This document shows positions 46,729 to 56,162 of a DNA stretch of 64,000 bases, in pieces. This DNA comes from Marinobacterium nitratireducens. Its GTDB lineage: Bacteria; Pseudomonadota; Gammaproteobacteria; Pseudomonadales; Balneatricaceae. The stretch is from NCBI RefSeq assembly GCF_014645375.1, contig NZ_BMLT01000005.1, forward strand, positions 62,001 through 126,000. Direction: 5' to 3'. Each line of letters begins with the position of its first letter. The first letter of the stretch is position 1. The notes below the pieces were generated by a model, which saw nothing but the letters and a program-made list of their open reading frames with translations, was not told where the DNA came from and did not search any database. The position numbers were made by a program, and so were the translations under genes.

Positions 46729-46751
46729 GCCCCGCTTAGGCGGGGCTTTTT
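46729..46751 (+). terminator. Rho-independent terminator after porin
   Basis: GCCCCGC, loop TTAG, GCGGGGC, then TTTTT. It is 26 bp past the stop codon. The following 46752-47068 has no gene. Confidence 0.92.
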
Positions 46752-47068
46752 GGGTTCATTGAGCTTTACTGTCGAAAAACGTTTTCAAGGCCGCAGAGGC
46801 AAGCGCAGCGCCGCCCGGCGAAGTGCCGCCCAGACCGAAACAGGCGAAAAGCAGCAGCAGGATGGCTGAGGCCGCGCTGGCATCGGGCTTCCGGTCAGCT
46901 GCTTGTATGTCGCGGCGCAACCCATCAACACGCAGCAATGAGCTCAAGAGCGCACCGAAGCCCGTTGGCGGGCCCGGATCATACTGCCGTGCAGGCCCAA
47001 ACCCATTCCGGATTGCCGGGTTGGCTTTTAACCTGTACCGACACGACAACGCTCACAGATAGCGTTTC

Positions 47069-48142
47069 TTACTGCCGGTCGGGGCTATCGAAGGCACGGC
47101 GCCATTCCTCCAGTATCAGCTCTCGCTTCATCTCGTCAGTCTGCACCAAAAGCGGCACTCCCAGCGGAATGGGTCGCAACGGGCTGTTGAAGGTGAGCCG
47201 TAGCCGGCTGGCGCCGGTTTCGCCGACGATATCGCCGCGCACCGGATAGAGACTGGCCTCGTCGGCCAGCACCTGCTGACCCTCGTCCGACAGCAGGAAG
47301 TCGAGAAAGCGACGCGCATCCTGCGGGTTACGGGCCATTTTCGGCACGAAGGCGGTGCGCATGATGACGGTGGTGTAGTCCTCGGCCAGCACCACCGTGA
47401 GTAGCGGGTGGCGCTTGGCCCAGGCATGGGCGTAGGAGCCGAGCACGTTGTAGGCGATGACGATATCCCCCCGCACCAGCGCCCGGAGCATCGCCGCGCT
47501 GCTGGTGAACAACCGCGCCTCCTGCGTCGCAAACAGCTCCAGCAGCCGGCCGTTGCTGGCGGTTCTCTGGTTGTCGTGAGACCAGACCAGGTAGCCGATG
47601 CCGACCCGTTCGATATCGAAGGTGCCGATGCGCCCGCGCACCTGGTCGCCCTTGCGCCGGATCAGGTCGATCAGCTCGGCACGGCTGGCAGGCACGGACT
47701 CGTTGTCGAGAAAGCCGGTATTGAGCACGAAGACCGCGGGCTCGTAGGTGATGCCGAAGATCTCGTCGCGCCAGCGCGCCCACTCGGGCAGACGGCCGGT
47801 TTCGGCCGAGCGGTAGGGGTGGGCATAGCCGTCGTTGACCAGTTTCACCTGCAGGTCCATCGCCGAACTCATCACCAGATCGGGCGTCTGCGGGTAGCGT
47901 TCGAGAAAGGCGTGATAGAGCTCGAGGGTGCCGAATTCGTGATAGCGCAGGCGAATGCCCGGGTACCGGCGCTGAAACGCCGCGAGCACCGGCTTGATGG
48001 CAGCGAAGTCGGCGCCGGCATGGACCTCCAGCACCGCGGTTTCCCGGCCCGCCGCCGGCAGATCGTGAAGCTCCTCGGCATCGACCGAACAGCTGACAAA
48101 GGTCGCCAACAGGCACAGCAGTGCAGCACCGATCAGCTTCAT
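47069..48142 (-). CDS. Periplasmic solute-binding protein linked to TctDE
   Basis: 357 residues, family 1 (iron/putrescine-like) extracellular binding protein. Signal peptide of about 22 residues with a central Cys (FVSCSVDAEE); LEVHAGADFAAIKPVLAAFQ opens the first lobe, and FVLNTGFLDNE and RRFLDFLLSDEGQQVLADEASLYPVR are typical. Its ATG overlaps the tctE stop (ATGA), so it is translationally coupled. With no ABC permease nearby it probably senses or presents ligand to the TctE sensor rather than transporting it. Confidence 0.85.
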   Translation of the reverse strand: MKLIGAALLCLLATFVSCSVDAEELHDLPAAGRETAVLEVHAGADFAAIKPVLAAFQRRYPGIRLRYHEFGTLELYHAFLERYPQTPDLVMSSAMDLQVKLVNDGYAHPYRSAETGRLPEWARWRDEIFGITYEPAVFVLNTGFLDNESVPASRAELIDLIRRKGDQVRGRIGTFDIERVGIGYLVWSHDNQRTASNGRLLELFATQEARLFTSSAAMLRALVRGDIVIAYNVLGSYAHAWAKRHPLLTVVLAEDYTTVIMRTAFVPKMARNPQDARRFLDFLLSDEGQQVLADEASLYPVRGDIVGETGASRLRLTFNSPLRPIPLGVPLLVQTDEMKRELILEEWRRAFDSPDRQ

Positions 48143-49560
48143 GACAGCCTCCCTGACGGAAAATGGACCTCGACAATGAGGCCTTGCGGCGTGTTGTCCT
48201 TCAGGCGCAGGCTGGCCCTGTGGTGCCCGGCGACTTCCTGAACGATGGCCAGCCCGAGACCGGAACCGGAGCGGCTGTTGCCGGGACTGCGGTAGAAGCG
48301 CTCGAACACCAGCGGTTTCTCGGCATCAGGAATACCCGGGCCCCGGTCGGTGACGCTGAGCAGCACCCCGCTCCCGTCCCGCTGCAACTTCACCTGTACG
48401 TCGCTGCCCGGCTCGCTGTAGCGGATGGCATTCTCGACCAGGTTCTGGAGCATTTGCCTGAGGGCGAAGCGGTTACCCCTGAGCTCGATCCCCGCTGTGC
48501 CGTCGTATGCCAGCTCGACATCACGTTCCAGCGCCGGCACCGCCAGATCACGGCACACGTCCAGCACCAGCTCATCGAGCGCCAGCCGCTCGTCCTGCTC
48601 GCTGCGCAGCCGGTGCGTCAGCACCGCCTGCTTGAGCAGCTGATCGACGGTGTCGCTGAGCCGGTCGGCAGACTCTATGACCTGTCCGAGCTGACGCCAC
48701 CGTAACGTCTCGTCTTCCTCGGCGCGCGCATTCTGAGCCTGAGAGCGCAGCCCGGCCAAGGGCGTGCGGATCTGGTGTGCCGCTTCGCTGGTGAAGCGCT
48801 GCAACCGGTTCAAGGTACCGCCGAGCTGCAGCATCAGGTGATTGAGGGTCTGCACCAGCCGCGAGATCTCCCGCGGCACCGCCACGTCCAGTGGACTCAG
48901 ATCCACCGGGGACCTTTGCGCCAGCGCCCGGTTCAGCCGCTCGAGCGGCCGCAGCGTCATCCAGATACCGGCCGACACCAGCAACAGGGCAATCAGGAAC
49001 AGCACCGCAACCAACTGCACGGCGCGCAGGCTGATCTCGCCGGCCAGAGCCTGCCGGGCTCGCGTTGTCTGGCCCAGCTGGATGCGAATGGTGCCGCTGA
49101 AGTCGGTCTCGGTCAGCAGCCGGCTGAGCACCAGAAAGCGCACCGGCTCGCCGCCATAGGCGGCATCGAAGAAATACTGGCGGAAGGCGTCGCCGGAATG
49201 ACGCACATCGGTTTCGACCGCCGGCAACGGCAGGTCGGCATATCCGGTGATATGGGCGTCGCCCGGTCCGAGCACCCGATAGAAGACACGGTCTTCGGGC
49301 GCCAGCGCCAGCGTCTCGAAGGCGGCACGCGGCAGATCCACCACCACACGGCCGTCATGCAGGCCGATGTGTTCGGCGATCTGCAGCGCCGCACCGGTCA
49401 ACAGCCGGTCATACGAAAGCCCGGCGGCGCGCTGGCTGTAGCTCTGGGCAGCCCGCAGCGCGAAAATGGAAATGACACCCAGCAGCATCAGTGTCAGCAG
49501 CAGAAGCTTGCGGCGGATCGACCAGCGCGCCGGCTCAGGACGACGGAGTCTTAACCACAT
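48139..49560 (-). CDS. tctE: TctE-like sensor histidine kinase
   Basis: 473 residues. Membrane segments at about 16-36 and 190-212 enclose a periplasmic 2CSK-type sensor domain; HAMP-like segment; HisKA with EAAHQIRTPLAGLR (phospho-His); HATPase with NLVENAIRYSEPGSD, DRGPGIPD and GSGLGLAIVQEV. ATG 49560 is inside the tctD tail (26-nt overlap), suggesting coupling. It would phosphorylate the upstream TctD in response to tricarboxylate-like compounds. Confidence 0.9.
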   Translation of the reverse strand: MWLRLRRPEPARWSIRRKLLLLTLMLLGVISIFALRAAQSYSQRAAGLSYDRLLTGAALQIAEHIGLHDGRVVVDLPRAAFETLALAPEDRVFYRVLGPGDAHITGYADLPLPAVETDVRHSGDAFRQYFFDAAYGGEPVRFLVLSRLLTETDFSGTIRIQLGQTTRARQALAGEISLRAVQLVAVLFLIALLLVSAGIWMTLRPLERLNRALAQRSPVDLSPLDVAVPREISRLVQTLNHLMLQLGGTLNRLQRFTSEAAHQIRTPLAGLRSQAQNARAEEDETLRWRQLGQVIESADRLSDTVDQLLKQAVLTHRLRSEQDERLALDELVLDVCRDLAVPALERDVELAYDGTAGIELRGNRFALRQMLQNLVENAIRYSEPGSDVQVKLQRDGSGVLLSVTDRGPGIPDAEKPLVFERFYRSPGNSRSGSGLGLAIVQEVAGHHRASLRLKDNTPQGLIVEVHFPSGRLS

Positions 49561-50206
49561 AGCCAAGGCCCCGCAGGGTGCAGATCTGCACTGAACTGTG
49601 CTCCATTTTCTTGCGCAGGCGGCCGACATACAGCTCGATCGCGTTGGCCCCGGGCGTCTCGTCGAAGCCGTAGAGGTGGTCGATCAACTCCGTCTTGCTC
49701 AACACCCGACCGGTGTGGCTCATGAACACTTCCAGCAGCCGCAGCTCCCGCGGCGCCAGCTCGACGAGTCGACCATCGATCCGCACCTCGCAGGCCCTGC
49801 GATCGAGCTCGGTATTGCCCAGCGTCAGCAGATCCCGCGCCTGCCCCTGACTGCGACGCAGCAGCGCCCGGCAACGGGCGTCGAGTTCGCCGAAGTCGAA
49901 TGGTTTGGTGAGGTAGTCATCGGCGCCAAGGTTCAACAGTGCGATGCGGTCCTCGACCTGCCCGCGCGCCGTCAGTATCAGTACCGGCGCGGGATCATCG
50001 CGGCGCCGCAGCTTTTCCAGCACCCGCTCGCCGCCAAGCCCCGGCAGGTTCAGATCCAGTATGATCAGATCGAACGACTGTTGCGCCAGCACCCGGTCCG
50101 CCAGGGCCCCATCGGCGACCCAGTCGACGGCTTGCCCCTGCTTCTGCAAGTGCCGGCTGATGGCTTCTCCGAGGGTGCTGTCATCCTCGACGATCAGAAC
50201 TCTCAT
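49535..50206 (-). CDS. tctD: TctD-like OmpR-family response regulator
   Basis: 223 residues. Receiver domain (1-120) with acidic pocket EDD (7-9), phospho-Asp51 (LDLNLPG) and Lys in DYLTKPFDF; C-terminal winged helix (about 128-220) with ELAPRELRLLEVFM and LYVGRLRKKM. GGTGGAGA before ATG 50206 decided the start. It begins inside the lysR tail (26-nt overlap). Probable target: the divergent prpF-tctC-tctAB operon. Confidence 0.92.
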   Translation of the reverse strand: MRVLIVEDDSTLGEAISRHLQKQGQAVDWVADGALADRVLAQQSFDLIILDLNLPGLGGERVLEKLRRRDDPAPVLILTARGQVEDRIALLNLGADDYLTKPFDFGELDARCRALLRRSQGQARDLLTLGNTELDRRACEVRIDGRLVELAPRELRLLEVFMSHTGRVLSKTELIDHLYGFDETPGANAIELYVGRLRKKMEHSSVQICTLRGLGYVVKTPSS

Positions 50207-51110
50207 CGCGGTCTCCACCCATCTCCGCCTTGATCCAGCGTACGAAGCGCTGAATGTCCGGCCGGTTGAAGGTATTGCGTGTGCATATCAGATAGTAGTT
50301 GTGTTTGGCCCGAACGCTGATCTCGAACAAGCGAACCAGGCGCCCGGCTCGCAGGTCGTCGGCCGCCAGCACGCTGCTGCCAAGGGCAATTCCCTGCCCG
50401 TCCATCGCCGCCTGCAATACCATGCTCGACATGCTGAAACGCGGCCCGTTGACCACCTCGACTCCCGCGACACCGGCCGCTGACAGCCACTGATTCCAGC
50501 CCGGAAAGTCGCGGTCATCGGCACGCCCCTCGAAATGCAGCAGCGTCTGGCCGGCCAGGTCCGACGGGTGCGCGAAGCGATGGCCGCGCTCCAGCAGCCG
50601 CGGGCTGCAGACCGGGAAGAGTTCCTCGTCGGTCAGCAGCTCAAGATGCAGCCCGCGCTCCTTCGGGGGGCCGTAGCGGATCGCCAGGTCCACGTCCTCG
50701 AGGGAAAAGTCCACCAGCCGCGTCGACGCATCGACCCGCAGGTCGATGTCGGGATGGCCGCGGCGGAACAACTCGAGTCGGGGCAGCAGCCATTTGGCGC
50801 CGAACGACGGCGCCACGCTCACCGTAATGAGCTTCTGGTTGCCGAACTCCTGCGCCTTGATCACGGCCTGGTTCAGCAGTTCGAACGCCTCCTCGACGAA
50901 TGGCAGAGCCTCGCGTCCGGCTTCAGTCAACCGCACGGACTTGTTCATACGCTTGAACAGATCGACGCCGATGAATTCCTCCAGCAACTTGATCTGCTGG
51001 CTCACGGCGCCGGTCGTCACATGCAGCTCGTCGGCCGCCTTCTTCAGGCTCTCGAGCCGGCCGGCGGCCTCGAAGGTCCGCAACGCCTTTAGCGGCGGCA
51101 TCCGTCTCAT
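50181..51110 (-). CDS. LysR-family regulator (GcvA-like) leading the tctDE operon
   Basis: 309 residues. HTH at about 5-65 (FEAAGRLESLKKAADELHVTTGAVSQQIKLLEEFIG), effector domain at 90-300. GAGGAGCGGG before ATG 51110. It is the first gene of a four-gene overlapping operon with a two-component system, giving two regulators in one unit. It is divergent from prpF across 524 bp and likely controls it. Confidence 0.9.
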   Translation of the reverse strand: MRRMPPLKALRTFEAAGRLESLKKAADELHVTTGAVSQQIKLLEEFIGVDLFKRMNKSVRLTEAGREALPFVEEAFELLNQAVIKAQEFGNQKLITVSVAPSFGAKWLLPRLELFRRGHPDIDLRVDASTRLVDFSLEDVDLAIRYGPPKERGLHLELLTDEELFPVCSPRLLERGHRFAHPSDLAGQTLLHFEGRADDRDFPGWNQWLSAAGVAGVEVVNGPRFSMSSMVLQAAMDGQGIALGSSVLAADDLRAGRLVRLFEISVRAKHNYYLICTRNTFNRPDIQRFVRWIKAEMGGDRDESSDRRG

Positions 51111-51634
51111 CACCCGCTCCTCAATATAGAAAATATAAACAACTTTAACACCAGGCGCTTCGGTGACACCCAAGTCCAGGAAGCCGAAGTCCGTCTTCGC
51201 ACGATGATTTTATATTTAGCTATTCTAGTCCTACTCGCACCAAACCTCTACCCAGGCCCGACCGCACCCCTGCGAAGACGAAAACTTGAGCCCGCATCGA
51301 GGCGCCGCTCCGACATCTTTCACTGCGCTGAATCATGACGAATGATAACTACTATATAATTGTTTTTATTGAAGAAATTATCTATCGATCTGCATCTACG
51401 AATACCTTATCAAGTCTACTCAAGCCTTTATATTTGCTCTTGATTTTCAGACCGATCTACTAAGGATCGAAATGTCAGTTTATTTTTTCTATACCAAAAA
51501 TAAAAAATATATGGTTTGTCCGGTTTTTGAGGCAGGCGTATCTTGGTTATCAGCAGGGCTTAGGGACAAAGCCAGCACCGCTCTAGAGCTAGAAATTTTA
51601 AACCACAGCGGACCGCTCAACCGAGACCAAGACC
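51111..51634. promoter_or_regulatory. Divergent control region lysR / prpF
   Basis: 524 bp, markedly AT-rich at 51330-51500. It must hold promoters for both operons. A long open frame from 51472 overlapping prpF in another phase is not a gene. No precise sites could be fixed. Confidence 0.45.
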
Positions 51635-52735
51635 ATGCAGACAGCCATTCCCTGCACCATGATGAGAGGCGGCACTTCCCGTGGCCCCTATTTCCTCGCC
51701 ACCGACCTGCCGGCCGACTGGGCCACTCAGGAGCAGGTACTGCTCGCCGCGATGGGCTCGCCCAACCGTCAGCAGATCGACGGTATCGGCGGCGGCACTT
51801 CGCTCACCAGCAAGGCCGCTATCCTGTCCCGCTCCAGCCATCCGCAAGCCGATGTCGACTACCTGTTCGCCCAGGTCGGCATCGACAGGCTGTACGTCGA
51901 TATCGCCCCGTCCTGCGGCAACATCCTCGCCGGCGTCGGCCCCTTCGCCATCGATGCAGGCCTGGTGAAGCCGGTCGGCGACGAAACCGTCGTGCGGGTG
52001 CGCAACGTCAACACAGACAAGCTGATCGAGGTCCGCGTAAAGACGCCCGATGGTCAGGTCGAATACGAGGGCGACACCCGCATCGATGGCGTCGAAGGCA
52101 CTGCCGCGCCGGTGCTGCTGAACTTTCTCGACGTCGCCGGCAGCAAGACCGGCAGACTGTTACCCACCGGCAACGTCTGGGACCTCATCGAGGGCGTGCC
52201 GGTCACCTGCATCGACGCCGCGGTGCCGATGGTAATCATCGCCGCTCACTCGCTCGGCAAGACCGGCGCCGAATCCAAGGCCGAGCTCGACAGCGACAGC
52301 GAACTGCTGGCGCGGATCGAGAAAATCCGCCTGGCCGCCTCCTGGAAAATGGGCCTCGGCGATGCCAGCGGCAAGGTGGTGCCGAAGGTCGCACTGGTCA
52401 GCGCGCCGCGCAACGGCGGCACCCTGACGTCGCGTTACTTTGTCCCGGACAACTGCCATGCCAGCCACGCCGTGACCGGCGCCATCTGTGTCAGCGCCTC
52501 GGCATTGCTGCCCGACTCGGTCTCGGCCCCGCTGGCCGCGCCGGTGGCCGCCGACGGGCAGGTTCGACTGGAACATCCGAGTGGCCAGATCGATATCGTG
52601 CTCGACAGCGCGCTGACGGCCAACGGTATCGAGATCCGCCGCGCCGGCGTCGTGCGCACGGCCCGCCGACTGTTTCGCGGCGAGCTCTATGTGCCGGGTT
52701 CTATCTGGGCCGGCAACCATTGCGAAGCCTCCTGA
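51635..52735 (+). CDS. prpF: PrpF-family tautomerase/isomerase
   Basis: 366 residues, two-lobed diaminopimelate-epimerase-like fold. TAIPCTMMRGGTSRGPYF opens the family; GGGTSLTSKAAIL bears the conserved lysine; APSCGNILAGVGPFAI carries the reactive-site Cys; NCHASHAVTGAICVSAS is the C-lobe block. Members isomerise aconitate or 4-oxalomesaconate. With a TTT importer downstream, a tricarboxylate-like acid is the likely substrate. RBS is weak at ATG 51635; a second in-frame ATG at 51659 is too short for the family. Confidence 0.88.
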   Translation: MQTAIPCTMMRGGTSRGPYFLATDLPADWATQEQVLLAAMGSPNRQQIDGIGGGTSLTSKAAILSRSSHPQADVDYLFAQVGIDRLYVDIAPSCGNILAGVGPFAIDAGLVKPVGDETVVRVRNVNTDKLIEVRVKTPDGQVEYEGDTRIDGVEGTAAPVLLNFLDVAGSKTGRLLPTGNVWDLIEGVPVTCIDAAVPMVIIAAHSLGKTGAESKAELDSDSELLARIEKIRLAASWKMGLGDASGKVVPKVALVSAPRNGGTLTSRYFVPDNCHASHAVTGAICVSASALLPDSVSAPLAAPVAADGQVRLEHPSGQIDIVLDSALTANGIEIRRAGVVRTARRLFRGELYVPGSIWAGNHCEAS

Positions 52736-52858
52736 GCCGAAAATTTCACACCCGGTATCCGATTGACAGCTTGATGACAGCTTCAGGGGATACCGTAAAG
52801 CCATGCCGGACGCTCGACCTCATACCTGATCCGGCCAAAACAATAAGAGATCCGAACG

Positions 52859-53977
52859 ATGAATAACTCGAAAACGACTTTCATTGCCAACGTCACCCGC
52901 TCACTCCGCACGTCAATTGCCGCCGTTACCCTCGGCGCCGGCGCCCTGACGCTGTCATCCGCCGCCCTGGCCGTCGACTTCGACGGTGATCGCATCGAAA
53001 TGGTCATGCCCTTCAAGGAAGGCGGCGGTTCCGACACCTGGGGCCGTTTCTACGCTCCGCTGGTTGCAGAGCAGCTGCCGGGCAGCCCGGTGATGGTGGT
53101 CAAGAACATTCCGGGCGGCGGCTCCACCAGCGGCGCCAACCAGTTCCAGCTGCGCGCCAAGCCGGATGGCCGCGATGTCCTGGCTTCCTCGGCATCGACC
53201 ATGTTCCCGTACATCCTTGGCGACAGCCGCGTGCGCTACGACTACAAGGACTGGGCCGCGGTGCTGGCATCGCCCACCGGCGGCGTCGTCTACGTCAGCG
53301 CGGACCTGGGTATCGACTCGGTCGCGGATATCGCCAAGCTCAAGGGCCAGGATATGAAGTTCGCCAGCCAGGGCGCCACCAGCATGGACCTGGTGACACT
53401 GCTCGCGCTCGACCTGCTGGACATGGACGTTAAGGCCGTCTTCGGCATGAAGGGCCGCGGCGAAGGCCGACTGGCATTCGAGCGTGGCGAAGTCAACATC
53501 GACGCCCAGACCACCTCGGCCTTCATCAAGAAGGTCCAGCCACTGGTTGACGAAGGCAAGGCCATCCCGCTGTTCAGCTACGGCGTGCTGGGCAAGGACG
53601 GCAAGATCAAGCGCGACCCGAACTTCCCGGACCTGCCGCATTTCGTCGAAGCCTACGAGATGGTGCATGGCCAGGCGCCGGACAGTGAAGCTTTCCGCGC
53701 CTGGAAATCCTTCTTCATCGCCGGCTATGCGGCCCAGAAAGGCCTCTTCCTGCCCAAGGGCACGCCCGAAGACGTCGTGCAGGCCTACAGCGAAGCCGTG
53801 GCGAAAGTCATAGCCAAGCCTGGCTTCGAGACCGAGGCCGAAGACGTGCTCGGCAACTACGAGCAGGCCGTCGGCAGCGATGCCCAGATGATGTTTGCCG
53901 AAGCGCTGAAGATCGACGACGCCGCCAAGGCCTGGATCATCGACTGGCTGAACAGCCGCTACAGCGCCGGTCTCTGA
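52859..53977 (+). CDS. tctC: TctC-type (Bug) tricarboxylate-binding protein
   Basis: 372 residues. Signal peptide of about 38 residues (TLSSAALA/VDF), periplasmic. GDRIEMVMPFKEGGGSDTWGRFYAPL and NIPGGGSTSGANQF are the two ligand-loop signatures of the family; GRGEGRLAFERGEVN is also conserved in kind. It hands a carboxylate to TctAB encoded 82 bp downstream. Confidence 0.9.
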   Translation: MNNSKTTFIANVTRSLRTSIAAVTLGAGALTLSSAALAVDFDGDRIEMVMPFKEGGGSDTWGRFYAPLVAEQLPGSPVMVVKNIPGGGSTSGANQFQLRAKPDGRDVLASSASTMFPYILGDSRVRYDYKDWAAVLASPTGGVVYVSADLGIDSVADIAKLKGQDMKFASQGATSMDLVTLLALDLLDMDVKAVFGMKGRGEGRLAFERGEVNIDAQTTSAFIKKVQPLVDEGKAIPLFSYGVLGKDGKIKRDPNFPDLPHFVEAYEMVHGQAPDSEAFRAWKSFFIAGYAAQKGLFLPKGTPEDVVQAYSEAVAKVIAKPGFETEAEDVLGNYEQAVGSDAQMMFAEALKIDDAAKAWIIDWLNSRYSAGL

Positions 53978-54059
53978 TCGAGCGCCAACTGATTCCTACA
54001 GGCACCTCAGCGGGCTGCGACCGACAGGGTCCAGCCCGCTCCTTCCCAAGGTGATTCCC

Positions 54060-56057
54060 ATGATTGAGACTATTGCTTCCTCGCTGCTGACCGTACTCAG
54101 CATCGAGCATATCGCCTATCTCGCCGGCGGTGTCTTTCTTGGCCTGATGATCGGTATCTTCCCGGGACTCGGCGGTATCGCCGGCCTCTCGCTGCTGCTA
54201 CCGTTCCTCTATGGCATGGAACCCATCTCCGCACTGGCGATGCTGATCGGCCTGGTTGCGGTGATTCCGACTTCCGATACCTTCACGTCGGTGTTGATGG
54301 GCATTCCCGGCTCCAGCGCCTCCCAGGCCACCGTGCTGGACGGCTTCCCGATGGCCAAGCAGGGCCACGCGGCCCGCGCCCTGGGCGCCGCCTTCAGCGC
54401 CTCGCTGCTGGGTGGCCTGCTAGGCGCCCTGCTCCTGACGGCCTTCGTTCTGATCGCCCGCCCGCTGATCCTGGCATTCGGCTCCGCCGAGCTGTTCATG
54501 CTCACTTTGCTGGGACTCAGCATGGTCGGCGTACTCGCCGGCAACAGCCTGGTAAAAGGCATCAGCGCCTGCGGTATCGGCGTGCTGCTGGGCAGCCTCG
54601 GCGCCGCCCCCGCCACCGGCGAATACCGCATGTCCTTCGACAACATCTACCTGATGGACGGCATTCCGCTCGTCGTCGTCGGCCTTGGTATCTTCGCGAT
54701 TCCTGAAATCATCGACCTGCTGCGCCAGAATCGCGCCATCAACGAAGCCTCGGAACTCGGCAGCGGCTGGTTCGATGGCCTCAGGGACGTCATCCGCAAC
54801 AAATGGCTGGCAATCCGCTGCGCCGTAATCGGCACGCTCGTCGGCGCCCTGCCGGGCCTCGGCGGCAGCGTCGTCGACTGGATCGCCTACGGCCATGCCG
54901 TTCAGACCACCAAAGACAAGCCCGACTTCGGTAACGGCGACGTGCGCGGCGTGATCGCGCCCGAATCCGCCAACAACGCCAAGGAGGGCGGCGGCCTGGT
55001 GCCGACGCTGCTGTTCGGCATCCCCGGTTCTGGCAGCATGGCAGTGTTCCTCGGCGGCATGGTGCTGATCGGCCTCGAACCCGGCCCCGCCATGGTCGGT
55101 GCGGAGCTCGGCACCACCTACACCATCGTCTGGTCGCTGGCTCTGGCCAACGTCATCGGCGCCGGTTCCTGCCTGTTCCTGTCTAAGTGGGTCTCGCGCC
55201 TGACGCTGATTCCCTACGCGCTGATGGCGCCCTTCATGCTGATGGTGATCTGCTTCGCCGCTTTTCAGGCCACCCGCAGCCTCGGCGATCTGGTCGCGCT
55301 GCTGGCGATCGGCGTGCTCGGCGTGCTGATGAAACGCTTCGACTGGCCCCGCCCGGCCTTCCTGATCGGCTTCGTACTGGCCGGCGGCATGGAGACCTAT
55401 CTGTACCAGGCGATTCAGTTCGACGGCTGGTCCTTCCTGACCAAACCCGGCGTGATGATCATTGCCTTCATCACCGTACTGTCGGTCTACTTCGCCGTCC
55501 GCGCCAAGCGCAACAGCGGTGACGACAGCACCGAAGCGCCGGCCGCCGCTGAACCGCCGCGCCGTCGTGCCCGCAACCTGAAACCGCAGGTCATCTTTGC
55601 CGCGGCGGTGGTCGCCTTCTTCGGCTTCGCGCTCTACGACGCTTTCCAGCATTCGTTCCTCGGCGGCGTCTTCACCGCCGGCATCAGCGGCCTGATGCTG
55701 ATACTGTCGCTGACGGTACTGGTCAAGCTGCTGCGCGGCCAGGTTGACGACCCGGTCAACTTCGATAACGAGGTCGAAGCAGGATACGACAGCGACAGCA
55801 CCGTGGCTCGCCTGCCGCACTACCTGTACTGGCTCACGGCACTGATTCTCGGCTGTTACCTGTTCGGTTACCTGATCGCCATTGGCCTGTTCTTCGTTGT
55901 ATTCCTGATGACCAAGGCGCGCACCTCGCTGCTCAGGACCCTGTCGTTGACCGGTGCCGCGCTCGGGTTCCTCATCACCCTGGCCCATCTGATGGTGCTG
56001 GACCTTCCCCGCGGCCTGCTGCAGGACCTGGTGCAGATGCCCTGGCCCCTGAGCTGA
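54060..56057 (+). CDS. tctAB: TctA-TctB fusion permease of a tripartite tricarboxylate transporter
   Basis: 665 residues. TctA part at about 1-490: GIFPGLGGIAGLSLLLPF, MGIPGSSASQATVLDGFPMA and GALPGLGGSVVDWIAYGHA are the paired loop signatures; a charged linker (RAKRNSGDDSTEAPAAAEPPRRR) leads to a TctB-like four-helix part at about 515-665. ATG 54060 is better spaced from AAGGTG than GTG 54051. The last 55 bp are repeated exactly at 57444-57498. Confidence 0.92.
   Translation: MIETIASSLLTVLSIEHIAYLAGGVFLGLMIGIFPGLGGIAGLSLLLPFLYGMEPISALAMLIGLVAVIPTSDTFTSVLMGIPGSSASQATVLDGFPMAKQGHAARALGAAFSASLLGGLLGALLLTAFVLIARPLILAFGSAELFMLTLLGLSMVGVLAGNSLVKGISACGIGVLLGSLGAAPATGEYRMSFDNIYLMDGIPLVVVGLGIFAIPEIIDLLRQNRAINEASELGSGWFDGLRDVIRNKWLAIRCAVIGTLVGALPGLGGSVVDWIAYGHAVQTTKDKPDFGNGDVRGVIAPESANNAKEGGGLVPTLLFGIPGSGSMAVFLGGMVLIGLEPGPAMVGAELGTTYTIVWSLALANVIGAGSCLFLSKWVSRLTLIPYALMAPFMLMVICFAAFQATRSLGDLVALLAIGVLGVLMKRFDWPRPAFLIGFVLAGGMETYLYQAIQFDGWSFLTKPGVMIIAFITVLSVYFAVRAKRNSGDDSTEAPAAAEPPRRRARNLKPQVIFAAAVVAFFGFALYDAFQHSFLGGVFTAGISGLMLILSLTVLVKLLRGQVDDPVNFDNEVEAGYDSDSTVARLPHYLYWLTALILGCYLFGYLIAIGLFFVVFLMTKARTSLLRTLSLTGAALGFLITLAHLMVLDLPRGLLQDLVQMPWPLS
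56003..56057 (+). repeat. 55-bp direct repeat, left copy (3' end of tctAB)
   Basis: CCTTCCCCGCGGCCTGCTGC through CCCCTGAGCTGA, exactly repeated at 57444-57498. It includes the tctAB stop codon. Confidence 0.97.
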
Positions 56058-56162
56058 TCTGAAAACCCGATCGGCTTTTGCCGGAGTGTCATTCGACATC
56101 TCCGGCAGCAGCCCTGTATCAAGAGCCGCAAAGGCGATTCCCCGTTGTAAGAGGATCCATCA

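Noticed and set aside
51472-52866. 464-codon open frame overlapping prpF in another phase
   Set aside because: Arg/Gly/His-rich shadow of prpF; prpF has intact family motifs throughout.
54420-56099. 559-codon antisense frame under tctAB
   Set aside because: Composition is typical of antisense frames in GC-rich genes; tctAB on the other strand is clearly real.
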